This document shows, in pieces, positions 1 through 8,305 of a DNA stretch of 19,102 bases. Below the pieces are notes generated by a model. It did not search any database, had not been told where the DNA came from, and saw only the letters and a list, made by a program, of their open reading frames with translations. Within the stretch, counting starts at the first letter, position 1, and each line of letters starts with the position of its first letter. Source of the DNA: Gammaproteobacteria bacterium (GTDB lineage: Bacteria; Pseudomonadota; Gammaproteobacteria; Pseudomonadales; Pseudohongiellaceae); NCBI GenBank assembly GCA_007571115.1, contig RKSA01000247.1, positions 1 to 19,102 of the forward strand, given 5' to 3'. The translations under genes and the position numbers were made by a program.

Positions 1-2472
1 GCCAACGCGACCGGCGCCACGGTGGGCGACTCGCTCGGCTCGTCGACGATCGACTTGCGCGGACTCGGCCAGAACCGCACGCTGGTGCTGATCGATGGCA
101 CCCGGGCGGTGCCGTTCAGCTTTCGCAACGCGGTGGACACGAACAGCTTGCCGACGGGACTGATCCGGCGCGTCGAGGTGCTCACCGGAGGCGCAGCGGC
201 GATTTACGGTGCCGATGCGGTTTCGGGAGTCGTCAATTTCATTCTCGACGACGAATTCGACGGCTTCCGCCTGACGGCGACTGCCGAGGCGCCCGATGGC
301 GGTGGCGAAAGCGTCAACCTCGAACTGATCGGCGGCGCCGGGCTGCACGGCGGGAGCGGCCATCTGGTCGGCTATCTGAGCTATACCGAGCGCTTCGAAC
401 TGCTCGCGGGGCAGCGCGACTTCACTGCTGGCACGGTCACCAGTATCCCGTCCAAAGGCGGCAATTTTATCGATGTCGCATCGGGCAATCTGTTCGCGTT
501 CGACGACAACGGCGCGTTCCACTCGACTCGGCAGACGAGCGACGTCACTCCCGACCGCCTGCTCATCCAGCCCTTGCAGCGGCTGCACGCGAGCCTGCTG
601 CTGCGCTATGAGCTGCTTCCCGAAGTCGAGCTGTACGGGCGCGCCCTGTTCACCAACATTGACATCACAGGCGCCGGATCGACGGGGCAGACGCCGATCA
701 GCGTCAACGAGCGAGTGACGATTTCCCAGAACAACCCGTTTCTGCCCTCCCAGGCTGCGGGGCTGCTGACCTTCGTCGACGGCGTGGCGACGGTCAACGT
801 CGAGCAGAATCTGGGGCTGGGGATGCAACGGACCGAAACGGGCCGCGACAGCTTCCAGGTCGTCGGCGGCCTGCGCGGCGACTTTTCCGCGAACGTTTCG
901 TGGGATCTGCACGCGCAGTACGGCCGCGTCGAGGAGAATGCGATGGTTTTCGGCAATGCCATCCGCAACAGTTCGGCAGGCGCGAGCCGTTTCGCCGCGC
1001 TTGCTGACAGTGTCGACATTTTCGGCGCCGGTGCCGATTTCAGCGACTTCGGCACGCAAATCGTCCATTCCGACCGCATGAGAGACCAGTTGGTCGGCGG
1101 CTTGACGGTTTCAGGAGACAGCGCCGGCGTGTTTGAGCTGCCGGCTGGCGCCGTGGCCTTTGCTGCGGGATACGAATACCGCGAGGAGAGCGGTCGCCAG
1201 ACCCCTGGAATCGCGCTGCAAAACGGCCTGGCGTTTGGTCTTGGCGGAGTCAACGCAATCGATGCGGGCTTCGACACCAACGAGCTGTTCGGCGAGCTGC
1301 TCGTGCCATTGCTTGCGGATCTGCCACTGCTCGAGCGGCTCGATTTCGAAGGCGCCTACCGCCGCTTTGATTTTTCCACCACCGGCAAGGGCGACGCGGA
1401 CAAGATCGGCCTGAGCTGGATCGTCAACGACGAGCTGCGAATTCGCGGCCAGCGCCAGACCACGGTTCGCTCGCCGAATCTCGGCGAATTCGCGGGGCCG
1501 GAAGGACGCCTGCCGCTTTCGCTATTCGACCCGGCGAGCCCCCGTTTCATCCCGCGCCTCGGTGGCCGCTTTGACGGCGACCCCTGCCTCGACGGGCGCG
1601 GCGACGCCTCGCAATGCGCGGCGCAAGGGGCGGCCGCTCCGGGGACGCCGTTCGATGCGAGCAAGGCGGTGTACAGTTACGGCGGCAATCCGAACATCAA
1701 GACCGAAAAAGGCGAAACGACGACATTCGGCGTGGTCGTGACGCCGAATTCCTACCCCGGCGCCAGCCTGATCGTCGATTACGTGAGCATCGAGATCGAC
1801 GATGCGGTGGGAGTGATACAACCGATCGCCGCGCTGAAGGATTGCTATATCGACAATCCCAGCCCCGGCAATCCGCTTTGCGGAGCGGTATTGCGCGACC
1901 CCGCGACGGGCCTGATCAGCCAGGCGCTGGTCAACGATTTCAACCTGGCAAGCCTGAAGCAGGACGGCTACGACATCCGCCTCAAGGTGCCGCTCGACGT
2001 GTTCGGCGCCGCTGGCGAACGCTTCCGCTTCAGCTACGAGGCTGCCATCGTCGTCGACCAGAGCCGCAGGGCCAATGCGACGGTTCCTGCGACCGACTGC
2101 CAGGCGACCTTCGGCGGCTCGTGCAGCGGCGATGGCGCGAGTTTCCTGCAGCCCGACTACAAGCACCGCGCCGACTTGCATTGGACCTCGAGCCAATGGC
2201 GAGGCGCGATCAGCGCACAGCTCTCGTGGCGGCGAATCGGCGCAGTCGCCAATGCCGGCGATCGCTCCGATACGATCGACGCACAGGACTATTTCGACCT
2301 TACCGCGAGCTACGACGTCAACGAGGCCGTGCGAGTGACTTTCGGGGTGAAAAACGTCTTCGACAACGAACCGCCGATTCCCCGCGCCGGAGGCAATTTC
2401 TTCGGCACGCTGAGCGAATACGATTCGCTTGGCAGGGCTATGGGAGTTTCGCTGCGGGCAAGTTTCCGCTGA
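1..2472 (+). CDS. TonB-dependent outer-membrane receptor (5' end cut by window edge)
   Basis: This is a TonB-dependent receptor, which brings a bound substrate across the outer membrane using TonB/ExbBD energy. The frame is open from base 1, so the signal peptide, TonB box and first part of the plug are missing. About 823 residues are in view. The plug shows the family signatures IDLRGLGQNRTLVLIDG, then RRVEVLTGGAAAIYGADAVSG and VVNFIL. The rest is long, beta-strand-like sequence with two cysteine-containing loops (near DPCLDGRGDASQC and LKDCYIDNPSPGNPLCG) of the sort common in this subfamily. It ends in SLRASFR rather than a terminal aromatic residue. A sugar symporter and an amino-sugar kinase follow on the same strand, so a chitin- or peptidoglycan-derived sugar is the likely cargo. 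That substrate is inferred from context only; the family call itself is firm. Confidence 0.93.
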   Translation, partial: ANATGATVGDSLGSSTIDLRGLGQNRTLVLIDGTRAVPFSFRNAVDTNSLPTGLIRRVEVLTGGAAAIYGADAVSGVVNFILDDEFDGFRLTATAEAPDGGGESVNLELIGGAGLHGGSGHLVGYLSYTERFELLAGQRDFTAGTVTSIPSKGGNFIDVASGNLFAFDDNGAFHSTRQTSDVTPDRLLIQPLQRLHASLLLRYELLPEVELYGRALFTNIDITGAGSTGQTPISVNERVTISQNNPFLPSQAAGLLTFVDGVATVNVEQNLGLGMQRTETGRDSFQVVGGLRGDFSANVSWDLHAQYGRVEENAMVFGNAIRNSSAGASRFAALADSVDIFGAGADFSDFGTQIVHSDRMRDQLVGGLTVSGDSAGVFELPAGAVAFAAGYEYREESGRQTPGIALQNGLAFGLGGVNAIDAGFDTNELFGELLVPLLADLPLLERLDFEGAYRRFDFSTTGKGDADKIGLSWIVNDELRIRGQRQTTVRSPNLGEFAGPEGRLPLSLFDPASPRFIPRLGGRFDGDPCLDGRGDASQCAAQGAAAPGTPFDASKAVYSYGGNPNIKTEKGETTTFGVVVTPNSYPGASLIVDYVSIEIDDAVGVIQPIAALKDCYIDNPSPGNPLCGAVLRDPATGLISQALVNDFNLASLKQDGYDIRLKVPLDVFGAAGERFRFSYEAAIVVDQSRRANATVPATDCQATFGGSCSGDGASFLQPDYKHRADLHWTSSQWRGAISAQLSWRRIGAVANAGDRSDTIDAQDYFDLTASYDVNEAVRVTFGVKNVFDNEPPIPRAGGNFFGTLSEYDSLGRAMGVSLRASFR

Positions 2473-2478
2473 GGGCTC

Positions 2479-2494
2479 TGCGCGGCGCCGCGCA
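2479..2494. repeat. 16-bp perfect GC palindrome after receptor gene
   Basis: TGCGCGGCGCCGCGCA is a perfect 16-base palindrome starting 7 nt after the receptor stop codon. As RNA it could fold into a short GC hairpin that protects or ends the receptor transcript. No run of T follows it, so it is not a classical intrinsic terminator. The palindrome is seen directly; the role is inference. Confidence 0.4.
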
Positions 2495-2587
2495 AGGCAG
2501 AACCGCCATGACTGCATGGCTGCATGACCATCATGTGACCAGAAGCAATGTGGCCAGGAACAATGCAATGAGAAGGAGCAGCCAAGA

Positions 2588-2659
2588 TTGAAACCACATG
2601 AAACCAAGCCGGAATTCCCGGCGCTGACAGCGTTGCCGATGCCATGTCGACTCCGCTGA
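2588..2659 (+). other. possible 23-aa leader ORF overlapping symporter start
   Basis: A short reading frame starts at TTG (2588), preceded by a good Shine-Dalgarno sequence GAAGGAG, and reads MKPHETKPEFPALTALPMPCRLR before TGA at 2657-2659. It overlaps the symporter start (ATG 2644) in another frame. The symporter itself has no good ribosome site of its own, so translation of this leader could feed ribosomes to it. It could equally be chance; no homology is recognised. Confidence 0.25.
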
Positions 2660-4245
2660 CATTCATCGACTGGTCGGTCATCGCGCTGTATTTCGCTGCG
2701 GTGATCGGCGGCGGCGTGGCGCTTTCGCGCAGGCCGACCCGCTCGATGGGAGACTATTTCCTCGGCGGCAACCAGATGTCGGCCTGGCTCGTGATGTTCT
2801 CGGTGATCGCGACGACCCAGTCAGCGGCGACCTTCCTCGGCGGGCCCGACCAAGGCTTTCGTGGCGACTACACGTATCTCTCGGCCTCGATCGCCGGCAT
2901 CCTGGCGGCCCTATGCGCGACTCGCTTCCTCATCGGGCGTTTCTACGAGCTGAAAGTGACGACGGTCTACGAACTGCTCGCGATCCGCTACGGCGAGGCG
3001 GCGAAACGCGCCACCGGGGCGATGTACCTCGTCGGCCGGGTGTTCGCGAGCGGTGCGCGGGTCTATATCGCGGCGACCGCAGTCGCGATGATGCTGTTCT
3101 TCAACATCGAGCCGCGCAGCGTGATCCTCGCGGTTGGCGTGATCACGCTGTTCTCGCTGGGGCTGACCTTGATGGGGGGAGTCCGTTCGGTGATCTGGAG
3201 CGATTTCGGCCAGTTCATCGTCTACTTTGGCGCGGCGTTGATCGCCCTGGTGAGCATTTGGTCGCAACTGTCGCTGACTCCTGGCGAGATGGTCGCGGCG
3301 CTGCGCGAGGCGCCTCCTGACGGAACGAACAAGCTCACGCTGTTCGATTTCTCCTTCGATTTCTCCAAGCCCTTCACGATCTGGGCGATCGTGACGGGGC
3401 TGTTCCTGCTCAATCTTGGCAATTTTGGCCTCGACCAGGACACCACCCAACGGCTGCTGACGTGCCGCGATGCCAAGGCAGGCGGGCGCGCGATGATCGG
3501 CTCGTCGCTGGTGGCGATTCCGATCGTTTTCGTCTTCGTCACGATCGGCCAGCTCTTGCATCTGCTCTACGACCGCCCCGAACTGATGGCCTCGGCGAAC
3601 GGTGGCGAGCTCGTTCCCGAATTCAACGGCGAAAGCATCACCGTTTTCATGTCGTACATACTGACTGAAATGCCGACCGGCGTTCGCGGGCTGGCGACGG
3701 CCGGCATCGTCGCTGCGGCGATCTCGACGATGACTTCGGGCCTGAGCGCGATGTCCTCGGTGCTCGTCAGCGACTTCTACCGCCCCTGGAAAGAGGCGAT
3801 AGCAGCGCAGCAGCCAGGCGCCCCGGAGACCAGCCCCGAGCATTACGTGTTCGCCGGCAGGCTGGGAATGCTGCTTTTCGCGGTGTTGCTCGCAGCGATG
3901 GCAGTGCTATGCTTCTACTGGCAGCGCTACACCGACATGGCCTTGCTCGAATTCGCCCTGGCGGTGATGGCCTTTGCCTACGCGGGGCTGCTCGGAGTGT
4001 TCTTCACTGCGGTGTTCACCCGGCGCGGCTCGTCGCTTTCGGTGATCGCCGCACTCGTTGCGGGATTCGTGACGATCCTGCTGCAGCAACGCTATATCGT
4101 CGACTCGCTCGGCCTGTGGCCGCCGTTGCAGTCGCTGTCGTTTCCCTGGCAGTTGCTGATCGGCGTTGGCGTTTCGATCGCCGTCTGCATGGCCGGGAAG
4201 CAAGCGGCCAGGCCGGGCAACGAGGCCCGCGACCTGGATCATTGA
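2644..4245 (+). CDS. SSS-family sodium/solute symporter, probable amino-sugar uptake
   Basis: A 533-residue polytopic inner-membrane protein of the sodium:solute symporter family (LeuT-like fold), which couples sodium entry to solute uptake. It begins in the usual way, with a short N-terminus then hydrophobic helix 1 (DWSVIALYFAAVIGGGVAL) and a YFLGG segment. It carries the helix 8-9 signature region around GLATAGIVAAAISTMTSGL, SSVLVSDFYRPW. I count roughly 13-14 hydrophobic segments. ATG 2644 is the only usable start in frame because a TGA lies at 2599. The kinase gene starts 3 nt after the stop, so the two are co-transcribed and probably translationally coupled. That linkage suggests the cargo is the kinase substrate: GlcNAc, glucosamine, MurNAc or a short oligosaccharide. 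The exact substrate cannot be read from the sequence. Confidence 0.9.
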   Translation: MSTPLTFIDWSVIALYFAAVIGGGVALSRRPTRSMGDYFLGGNQMSAWLVMFSVIATTQSAATFLGGPDQGFRGDYTYLSASIAGILAALCATRFLIGRFYELKVTTVYELLAIRYGEAAKRATGAMYLVGRVFASGARVYIAATAVAMMLFFNIEPRSVILAVGVITLFSLGLTLMGGVRSVIWSDFGQFIVYFGAALIALVSIWSQLSLTPGEMVAALREAPPDGTNKLTLFDFSFDFSKPFTIWAIVTGLFLLNLGNFGLDQDTTQRLLTCRDAKAGGRAMIGSSLVAIPIVFVFVTIGQLLHLLYDRPELMASANGGELVPEFNGESITVFMSYILTEMPTGVRGLATAGIVAAAISTMTSGLSAMSSVLVSDFYRPWKEAIAAQQPGAPETSPEHYVFAGRLGMLLFAVLLAAMAVLCFYWQRYTDMALLEFALAVMAFAYAGLLGVFFTAVFTRRGSSLSVIAALVAGFVTILLQQRYIVDSLGLWPPLQSLSFPWQLLIGVGVSIAVCMAGKQAARPGNEARDLDH

Positions 4246-4248
4246 CCC

Positions 4249-5154
4249 ATGCGAACCGTGCAAACACAAGCTCTGCGATATTTTCTCGGCATTGACGCTG
4301 GCGGCAGCCATTGCAGGGCGCGGCTGACGGGGCGCGGCGGCGCCGTTCTCGGCGAGGCGAAGGCAGGCACGGCGAATACGCGAATCGGCCTGGAAAACCT
4401 GCACAAGGTGCTGCTGTCGGTGGCGAACGACACGCTTGCCGCAGCGGGGCTCGGCCAGGACGACATGCCCTCGGTCGTCGCGGGAATGGGAATCGCCGGA
4501 ATCTCGCGCCCGGGAATGCTGCGGGCGGTTTCCGGTCTCGAGTTCCCGTTCCGCTCGGTGCGGCTCGAATCCGATGCCGTGATCGCCAATCTCGGCGCCC
4601 ACCTCGGCGAGGACGGCGCAACGCTCGTGCTGGGGACGGGAAGCGTCGCGTACATCAAGGTCGGCAACACCAGAACCATGATCGGCGGCTACGGATTTCC
4701 GATTTCCGACGAAGGCAGCGGCGCCGCCCTGGGGCTGAGCGCGATGCGTCACGCCCTGCGCGCCCTCGACGGCCGCACCGAGCCAACTCCCCTGAGCGCT
4801 GCGGTGACTGCCAAATTCGATCACGACACGAGCCGCGCGATCCAGTGGATGGACGAGGCGACGCCACGCGACTACGCAGCCTTCGCTCCGATGATCATGG
4901 ACTACGCGGAAAAGAACGACCCGATCGCTCGTTCGATCGTCGAGGACGCAGTCAAGCACATCGAACGCTTCATCGAGACGATTTTCGCCAAGGGTGCGCC
5001 AAGATGCGCACTGGCTGGCGGGCTGGCCCAGCGCCTGCGGCCGTGGCTGCGCGAACGCACTGCGGCAAGGCTGAGCGAAGCCAAGGGTGATTCCCTCGAT
5101 GGAGCGCTGATCCTGGCGCGTTCGGGCTGCCCTGCCGATTCGCCGCCGCGCTGA
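4249..5154 (+). CDS. BadF/BadG-family amino-sugar kinase (GlcNAc/glucosamine, possibly MurNAc)
   Basis: A 301-residue cytoplasmic ATP-dependent sugar kinase of the BadF/BadG/BcrA/BcrD family (actin-like ATPase fold). Visible motifs are phosphate-1 loop GIDAGGS (14-20), LESDA (106-110) with the likely catalytic Asp109, phosphate-2 loop LGTGS (128-132), GGYGFPISDEGSGAALG (146-162) and the adenosine-site LAGGLAQR (255-262). The overall pattern, including TPRDYAAFAP and DGALILA, resembles the Vibrio glucosamine kinase GspK and bacterial NagK-type kinases as I remember them. The related clostridial MurK phosphorylates both MurNAc and GlcNAc. With nagA, a deaminase and murQ nearby and no other kinase in the window, a role in making GlcNAc-6-P and perhaps MurNAc-6-P is plausible. 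The start lies 3 nt after the symporter stop with a weak ribosome site, indicating coupling. The family is sure; the substrate is inference. Confidence 0.88.
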   Translation: MRTVQTQALRYFLGIDAGGSHCRARLTGRGGAVLGEAKAGTANTRIGLENLHKVLLSVANDTLAAAGLGQDDMPSVVAGMGIAGISRPGMLRAVSGLEFPFRSVRLESDAVIANLGAHLGEDGATLVLGTGSVAYIKVGNTRTMIGGYGFPISDEGSGAALGLSAMRHALRALDGRTEPTPLSAAVTAKFDHDTSRAIQWMDEATPRDYAAFAPMIMDYAEKNDPIARSIVEDAVKHIERFIETIFAKGAPRCALAGGLAQRLRPWLRERTAARLSEAKGDSLDGALILARSGCPADSPPR

Positions 5155-5170
5155 AGCGGTGGCGGCGGCG
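5141..5170. terminator. GC hairpin between convergent kinase and nagA genes
   Basis: CGCCGCCGC (5141-5149) and GCGGCGGCG (5162-5170) form a perfect 9-bp inverted repeat around a 12-nt loop. It spans the end of the kinase gene and the 16-nt gap before the nagA stop. Its place between two convergent genes suggests a bidirectional transcription barrier. Only TTAT follows on the plus strand, so a strong U-tract is missing. Confidence 0.45.
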
Positions 5171-6442
5171 TTATGCCGTTGCCGCGAGCCGGTGGTTCTG
5201 CTGCCCGGCCCTTTGCTCAATCCCCTGCCCGGCTCTCTGCTGGATTTTCTGCTCAAGCCCAGCCATCCAGATCTGCCGGATCTCGAGCTCCGGCGAGACT
5301 CGCAGCAAGTCGGCTCGCAGCCCCGGGGCGATGGCGCCGAGGTGATCGGCAATACCAAGAAACGCACAGGGGTTGTGGCTCGCCATCCTTGATGCCTGCT
5401 CGAGATCGAGCTGCAACATTTCGAGTGCGTTGCGCAACGCGTCGATCATCGTCAGTGCGGCGCCAGCGAGCGTTCCTTCTGCGGACTGGCAAGCGCCATC
5501 GGCAACGTTGATTCGCTGCCCGCCGAGGAAGAAATGGTCGGTGTCGGCACCGACGATCGGCATCGCATCGGTGACGAGCATCAGCCTGCGATCGGATTTG
5601 CCGCGCCAGGCGAGGCGCAGCATCGCCGGATGCACGTGCTTGCCATCGACGATGACTCCGCACCAGGCGCTCGATTCGAGTGCTGCGGGAATGATCCCCG
5701 GCGCCCGGGACTGCATCAGGGGCATCGCGTTGAAGAGGTGGGTGAAGCCCGAAACTCCGGCCCGCAGCGCGGCGCGGGTCTCGTCGAAGCTCGCATTGCT
5801 ATGGCCGATGCAGACCTTGACGCCAGCCTCGACGAGCCGCTCGATCTGCTCGATCCGCGCACACTCGGGCGCCAGCGTGACGACGACCTGGGCGTGCCTG
5901 GCTGAAGTCAGGATCGCGACGGCATCGTCGCACAATGGCCGCAGCTTGCTCGCGTCGTGGATGCCTTTCTTCTCGACGTTGAGGAAAGGCCCCTCGATGT
6001 GGACTCCGGCGATTCCCGGCGCATCGCCAGCAACTGCCTCGTCGATGGCGCTGATCGCCTGTTCGACCTTGGCGAGGTCGTCGCTAATCAGGGTCGGCAG
6101 CAGGCTCGTCGTGCCGAAAGCGCGATGCGCTGCGGCGATGCGGCTTGCCGTTGCGACGCTCGGGTCGTCGTTGAAGAGCAGGCCGCCACCGCCGTTGACT
6201 TGCACGTCGACGAATCCGGGAAGCAGGTAGTCGCCTTGCAGGTCGATGACATCGATGGAGGTGCCAGCGCCGTGCAAGTCATTGTCGATGGCGCCGATAG
6301 CGGTGTTCGTTGCACTCTTTTCATCCACCGCAGCCGATTCGCGGACTTCGGTGATGATTCCTTCGAGAACGGTGACCTGGCCCCGATCAAGGAGGCCATT
6401 CGGCGTCACGATGCATCCATTGGCAAACGTCAGGTTTTTCAT
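5171..6442 (-). CDS. nagA: N-acetylglucosamine-6-phosphate deacetylase
   Basis: NagA removes acetate from GlcNAc-6-P to give glucosamine-6-P in the cytoplasm. The 423-residue protein shows the amidohydrolase pattern: LLPGFVDVQVNGGGG (73-87), HIEGPF (148-153, metal ligand Glu150), GHSNA (213-217), THLFNAM (234-240), DGKHVHP (266-272) and TDAM with catalytic Asp292. It is about 40 residues longer than the E. coli enzyme. The extra length comes from a longer N-terminal loop (about residues 37-62) and a glutamine-rich C-terminal tail after IWMAG. The tail contains a repeated QRAGQ unit that matches a 24-nt imperfect DNA duplication (5201-5248). It is the last gene of the murQ operon, starting 9 nt after the deaminase stop with a weak ribosome site. 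The functional call is secure. Confidence 0.95.
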   Translation of the reverse strand: MKNLTFANGCIVTPNGLLDRGQVTVLEGIITEVRESAAVDEKSATNTAIGAIDNDLHGAGTSIDVIDLQGDYLLPGFVDVQVNGGGGLLFNDDPSVATASRIAAAHRAFGTTSLLPTLISDDLAKVEQAISAIDEAVAGDAPGIAGVHIEGPFLNVEKKGIHDASKLRPLCDDAVAILTSARHAQVVVTLAPECARIEQIERLVEAGVKVCIGHSNASFDETRAALRAGVSGFTHLFNAMPLMQSRAPGIIPAALESSAWCGVIVDGKHVHPAMLRLAWRGKSDRRLMLVTDAMPIVGADTDHFFLGGQRINVADGACQSAEGTLAGAALTMIDALRNALEMLQLDLEQASRMASHNPCAFLGIADHLGAIAPGLRADLLRVSPELEIRQIWMAGLEQKIQQRAGQGIEQRAGQQNHRLAATA

Positions 6443-6451
6443 GATCCCGGC

Positions 6452-7510
6452 CTAGACTGTTTCGGTCACTTTGCGCAGGCTCTTGGGCCGGTCAGGATCG
6501 AGCCCGCGTTGCAGCGACAGGGAATTGGCGAACTTGTAGAAGGCCTGCAGGAACACCAGCGGCTGCAAGTTCGAATCGGGGGCGCGTGGCACCGGCAGGC
6601 AGACTGCTCCGTCAACGGGTTCGCCAGCAACGAGCACTCGCGCGCCACGCTCGAGAAATTCCCGCGACACGCTGTCGATGCTTTCCTGGGAAGCGTCGAA
6701 GGTGGCGATGGCGATCACCGGGAAGCCCTTGCCGACGATCGTCATGGGGCCATGGCGAACTTCAGCCGCGCTGAACCCCTCGGCCTGGATCGTGCAAGTC
6801 TCCTTCAGTTTCAGCGCCGCTTCCTGGGCTGCGGCAAGGCCGATTCCCCGGCTCAGCACGAGGGCCTGCCGGGAATCGAGCAATGGCGCCAGGGCCTGGG
6901 GCCAGTCGAGGGACCACGCCTGGGAGAGCGTTCCGGGCAAATCTGCGAGCGCTGCGGACATCGCCTGCTCGCCGCCCCGCTCGGCACACAGGTGGGTACA
7001 CAGATGATACAGCGCAGCCATCGAGCCGATGCACGACTTGGTGGCGGCAACGCTGAGCTCCTCGCCAGCATCGATCGGCAGCACATCGTCGGCAAGCCCG
7101 GCGAGGGGGCTCGCCTCGTCGTTCACCACGGCGACGACATAGGCGCCGCCGGCCTTGGCGGCCCGCGAAGCGCTGAGCAGGTCCGGGCTGCGGCCCGACT
7201 GGGAAATCGCGATGAACACGGCTTCGCGCAAATCGGCCGGCGCTGCGTACAGCGACGCCACAGAGGGGGCAAAAGAACACACCGGCAGGCCGAGCCGCGT
7301 TTCGAACAGGTATTTGCCATAGGTCGCGACGTGATCGGAGCTGCCTCGCGCGCAAGTCAGGATGAGCTTCGGCGCGACGTCCCGCACCTTGGCGGCGATT
7401 TGCCCGACGAGCGCGGAATTGCGCTGCTGTTGCCGGGCGATCATGGCGGCGGCTTCGCCGGCTTCCTGATGCATTCTCGTGGCGGGGTGCTCGGGTTGGC
7501 GAACGGGCAT
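6452..7510 (-). CDS. SIS-domain glucosamine-6-phosphate deaminase (NagB-II type)
   Basis: A 352-residue protein with two SIS sugar-isomerase domains, like the isomerase half of GlmS but without a glutaminase domain. Such NagB-II enzymes convert glucosamine-6-P to fructose-6-P and ammonia. Seen are ARGSSDHV (54-61), SQSGRSPD (103-110) and GEELSVAATKS (149-159) in the first domain, then RGIG (221-224), EAALKLKE (230-237) and EVRHGPM (250-256) in the second. The ATG at 7510 is preferred because AGGAA precedes it at good spacing; an upstream in-frame TTG at 7549 lacks support. It lies between the GntR regulator and nagA, completing the route from GlcNAc-6-P to glycolysis. An AgaS-type or fructosamine-P role is possible, but nagA next door favours the deaminase. 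Confidence 0.88.
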   Translation of the reverse strand: MPVRQPEHPATRMHQEAGEAAAMIARQQQRNSALVGQIAAKVRDVAPKLILTCARGSSDHVATYGKYLFETRLGLPVCSFAPSVASLYAAPADLREAVFIAISQSGRSPDLLSASRAAKAGGAYVVAVVNDEASPLAGLADDVLPIDAGEELSVAATKSCIGSMAALYHLCTHLCAERGGEQAMSAALADLPGTLSQAWSLDWPQALAPLLDSRQALVLSRGIGLAAAQEAALKLKETCTIQAEGFSAAEVRHGPMTIVGKGFPVIAIATFDASQESIDSVSREFLERGARVLVAGEPVDGAVCLPVPRAPDSNLQPLVFLQAFYKFANSLSLQRGLDPDRPKSLRKVTETV

Positions 7511-7585
7511 GATGACAGTTCCTGGCTGGTGGATCTCGTTATGGCGCAAGCTGGCTCTGGAATCGTTCGCTGCAAGCGCCTGGGC

Positions 7586-8305
7586 TCATTGCATGTCGGT
7601 GACAAATTCGTACCTGTCGCCACGATAGGCCGAGCGGGTGAATTCGATCATGGTGCCATCGTCGCGCCAGGTGAGTCGCTCGATGCGCAGGATCTCGCTG
7701 TTTTCCTGAATCGACAAAAGCGCCGCCTCGGTGGGCGAGGCAAGCGCAGCGCGGACTTTCTGCCGGCCTTGCTGGGGCCTGTTGCCTTTCGTTTCCAGCG
7801 CCTCATAGAGGGAATCGCCGATTTCCTCGAGGGGTGGCAGGTGCGACTTGGCGACGATGGCGTGCTCGATCGCCAGCGGCTCGCCCTCCGACAGGCGGAT
7901 GCGACCCAGGCGCGCCACTGTTGACGACTCGAGTATCTTCAGCTTCGCAGCCTCTTCCGTGGTCGGATTGGCGTAAGTCCTGATCAGCCAGATCGAGCCG
8001 GGCTGCTGGTCACGGGAGCGGGCATCCTCGCTGAATCCGCCAAGATGCGAAGCTGGCATCTCGATGCGGTCGGAAACGAAGGTGCCCGAGCCCTGCTTGC
8101 GCCAAAGCAGCCCTTTTTCGATGAGTTGATCGACCGCCTTGCGCACCGTCACGCGTGATGCTCCGGTGATTTCGCACAGGTCGCGCTCGGAAGGGAGTGC
8201 CTCTCCTCCGGCGATATGGCCTTCGCTGATGTGGCGCTGAATGCTTTTGGCGATTTGCAGATAGAGCGGCGTGCTGCTCTCCTTGTCGGGAGCGAGATCG
8301 ATCAT
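7586..8305 (-). CDS. GntR/HutC-family transcriptional regulator with UTRA domain
   Basis: A 239-residue DNA-binding regulator of the HutC branch of GntR, the group of NagR/YvoA and NagQ that sense amino-sugar phosphates. The winged HTH spans about residues 13-77, with PLYLQIAKSIQRHI, LPSERDLCEITGASRVTVRK and GSGTFV. The ligand-binding UTRA domain follows (about 95-235), ending IEFTRSAYRGDRYEF. Its ATG overlaps the murQ stop (ATGA), and a perfect AGGAGG at 8313-8318 sits 7 nt upstream. It is therefore expressed with murQ and very likely represses its own operon, and perhaps the symporter and receptor genes, until GlcN-6-P or GlcNAc-6-P appears. The operator was not identified with certainty; GGTATT repeats upstream of murQ are candidates. 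Confidence 0.93.
   Translation of the reverse strand: MIDLAPDKESSTPLYLQIAKSIQRHISEGHIAGGEALPSERDLCEITGASRVTVRKAVDQLIEKGLLWRKQGSGTFVSDRIEMPASHLGGFSEDARSRDQQPGSIWLIRTYANPTTEEAAKLKILESSTVARLGRIRLSEGEPLAIEHAIVAKSHLPPLEEIGDSLYEALETKGNRPQQGRQKVRAALASPTEAALLSIQENSEILRIERLTWRDDGTMIEFTRSAYRGDRYEFVTDMQ

Noticed and set aside
2509..2591. 27-codon ATG frame (MTAWLHDHHV...) after the first receptor gene
   Set aside because: No ribosome site, no recognisable similarity, and repetitive CATG-rich DNA; treated as intergenic.
3907..5367. 486-codon minus-strand frame across symporter, kinase and nagA ends
   Set aside because: It crosses three real genes and the convergent hairpin, and its Arg/His/Gln-rich translation is typical of a shadow frame.
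5957..7924. 655-codon plus-strand open frame antisense to nagA, the deaminase and the GntR gene
   Set aside because: Three well-supported genes occupy the other strand; the translation is low-complexity, shows no family motifs and is a GC-rich shadow frame.
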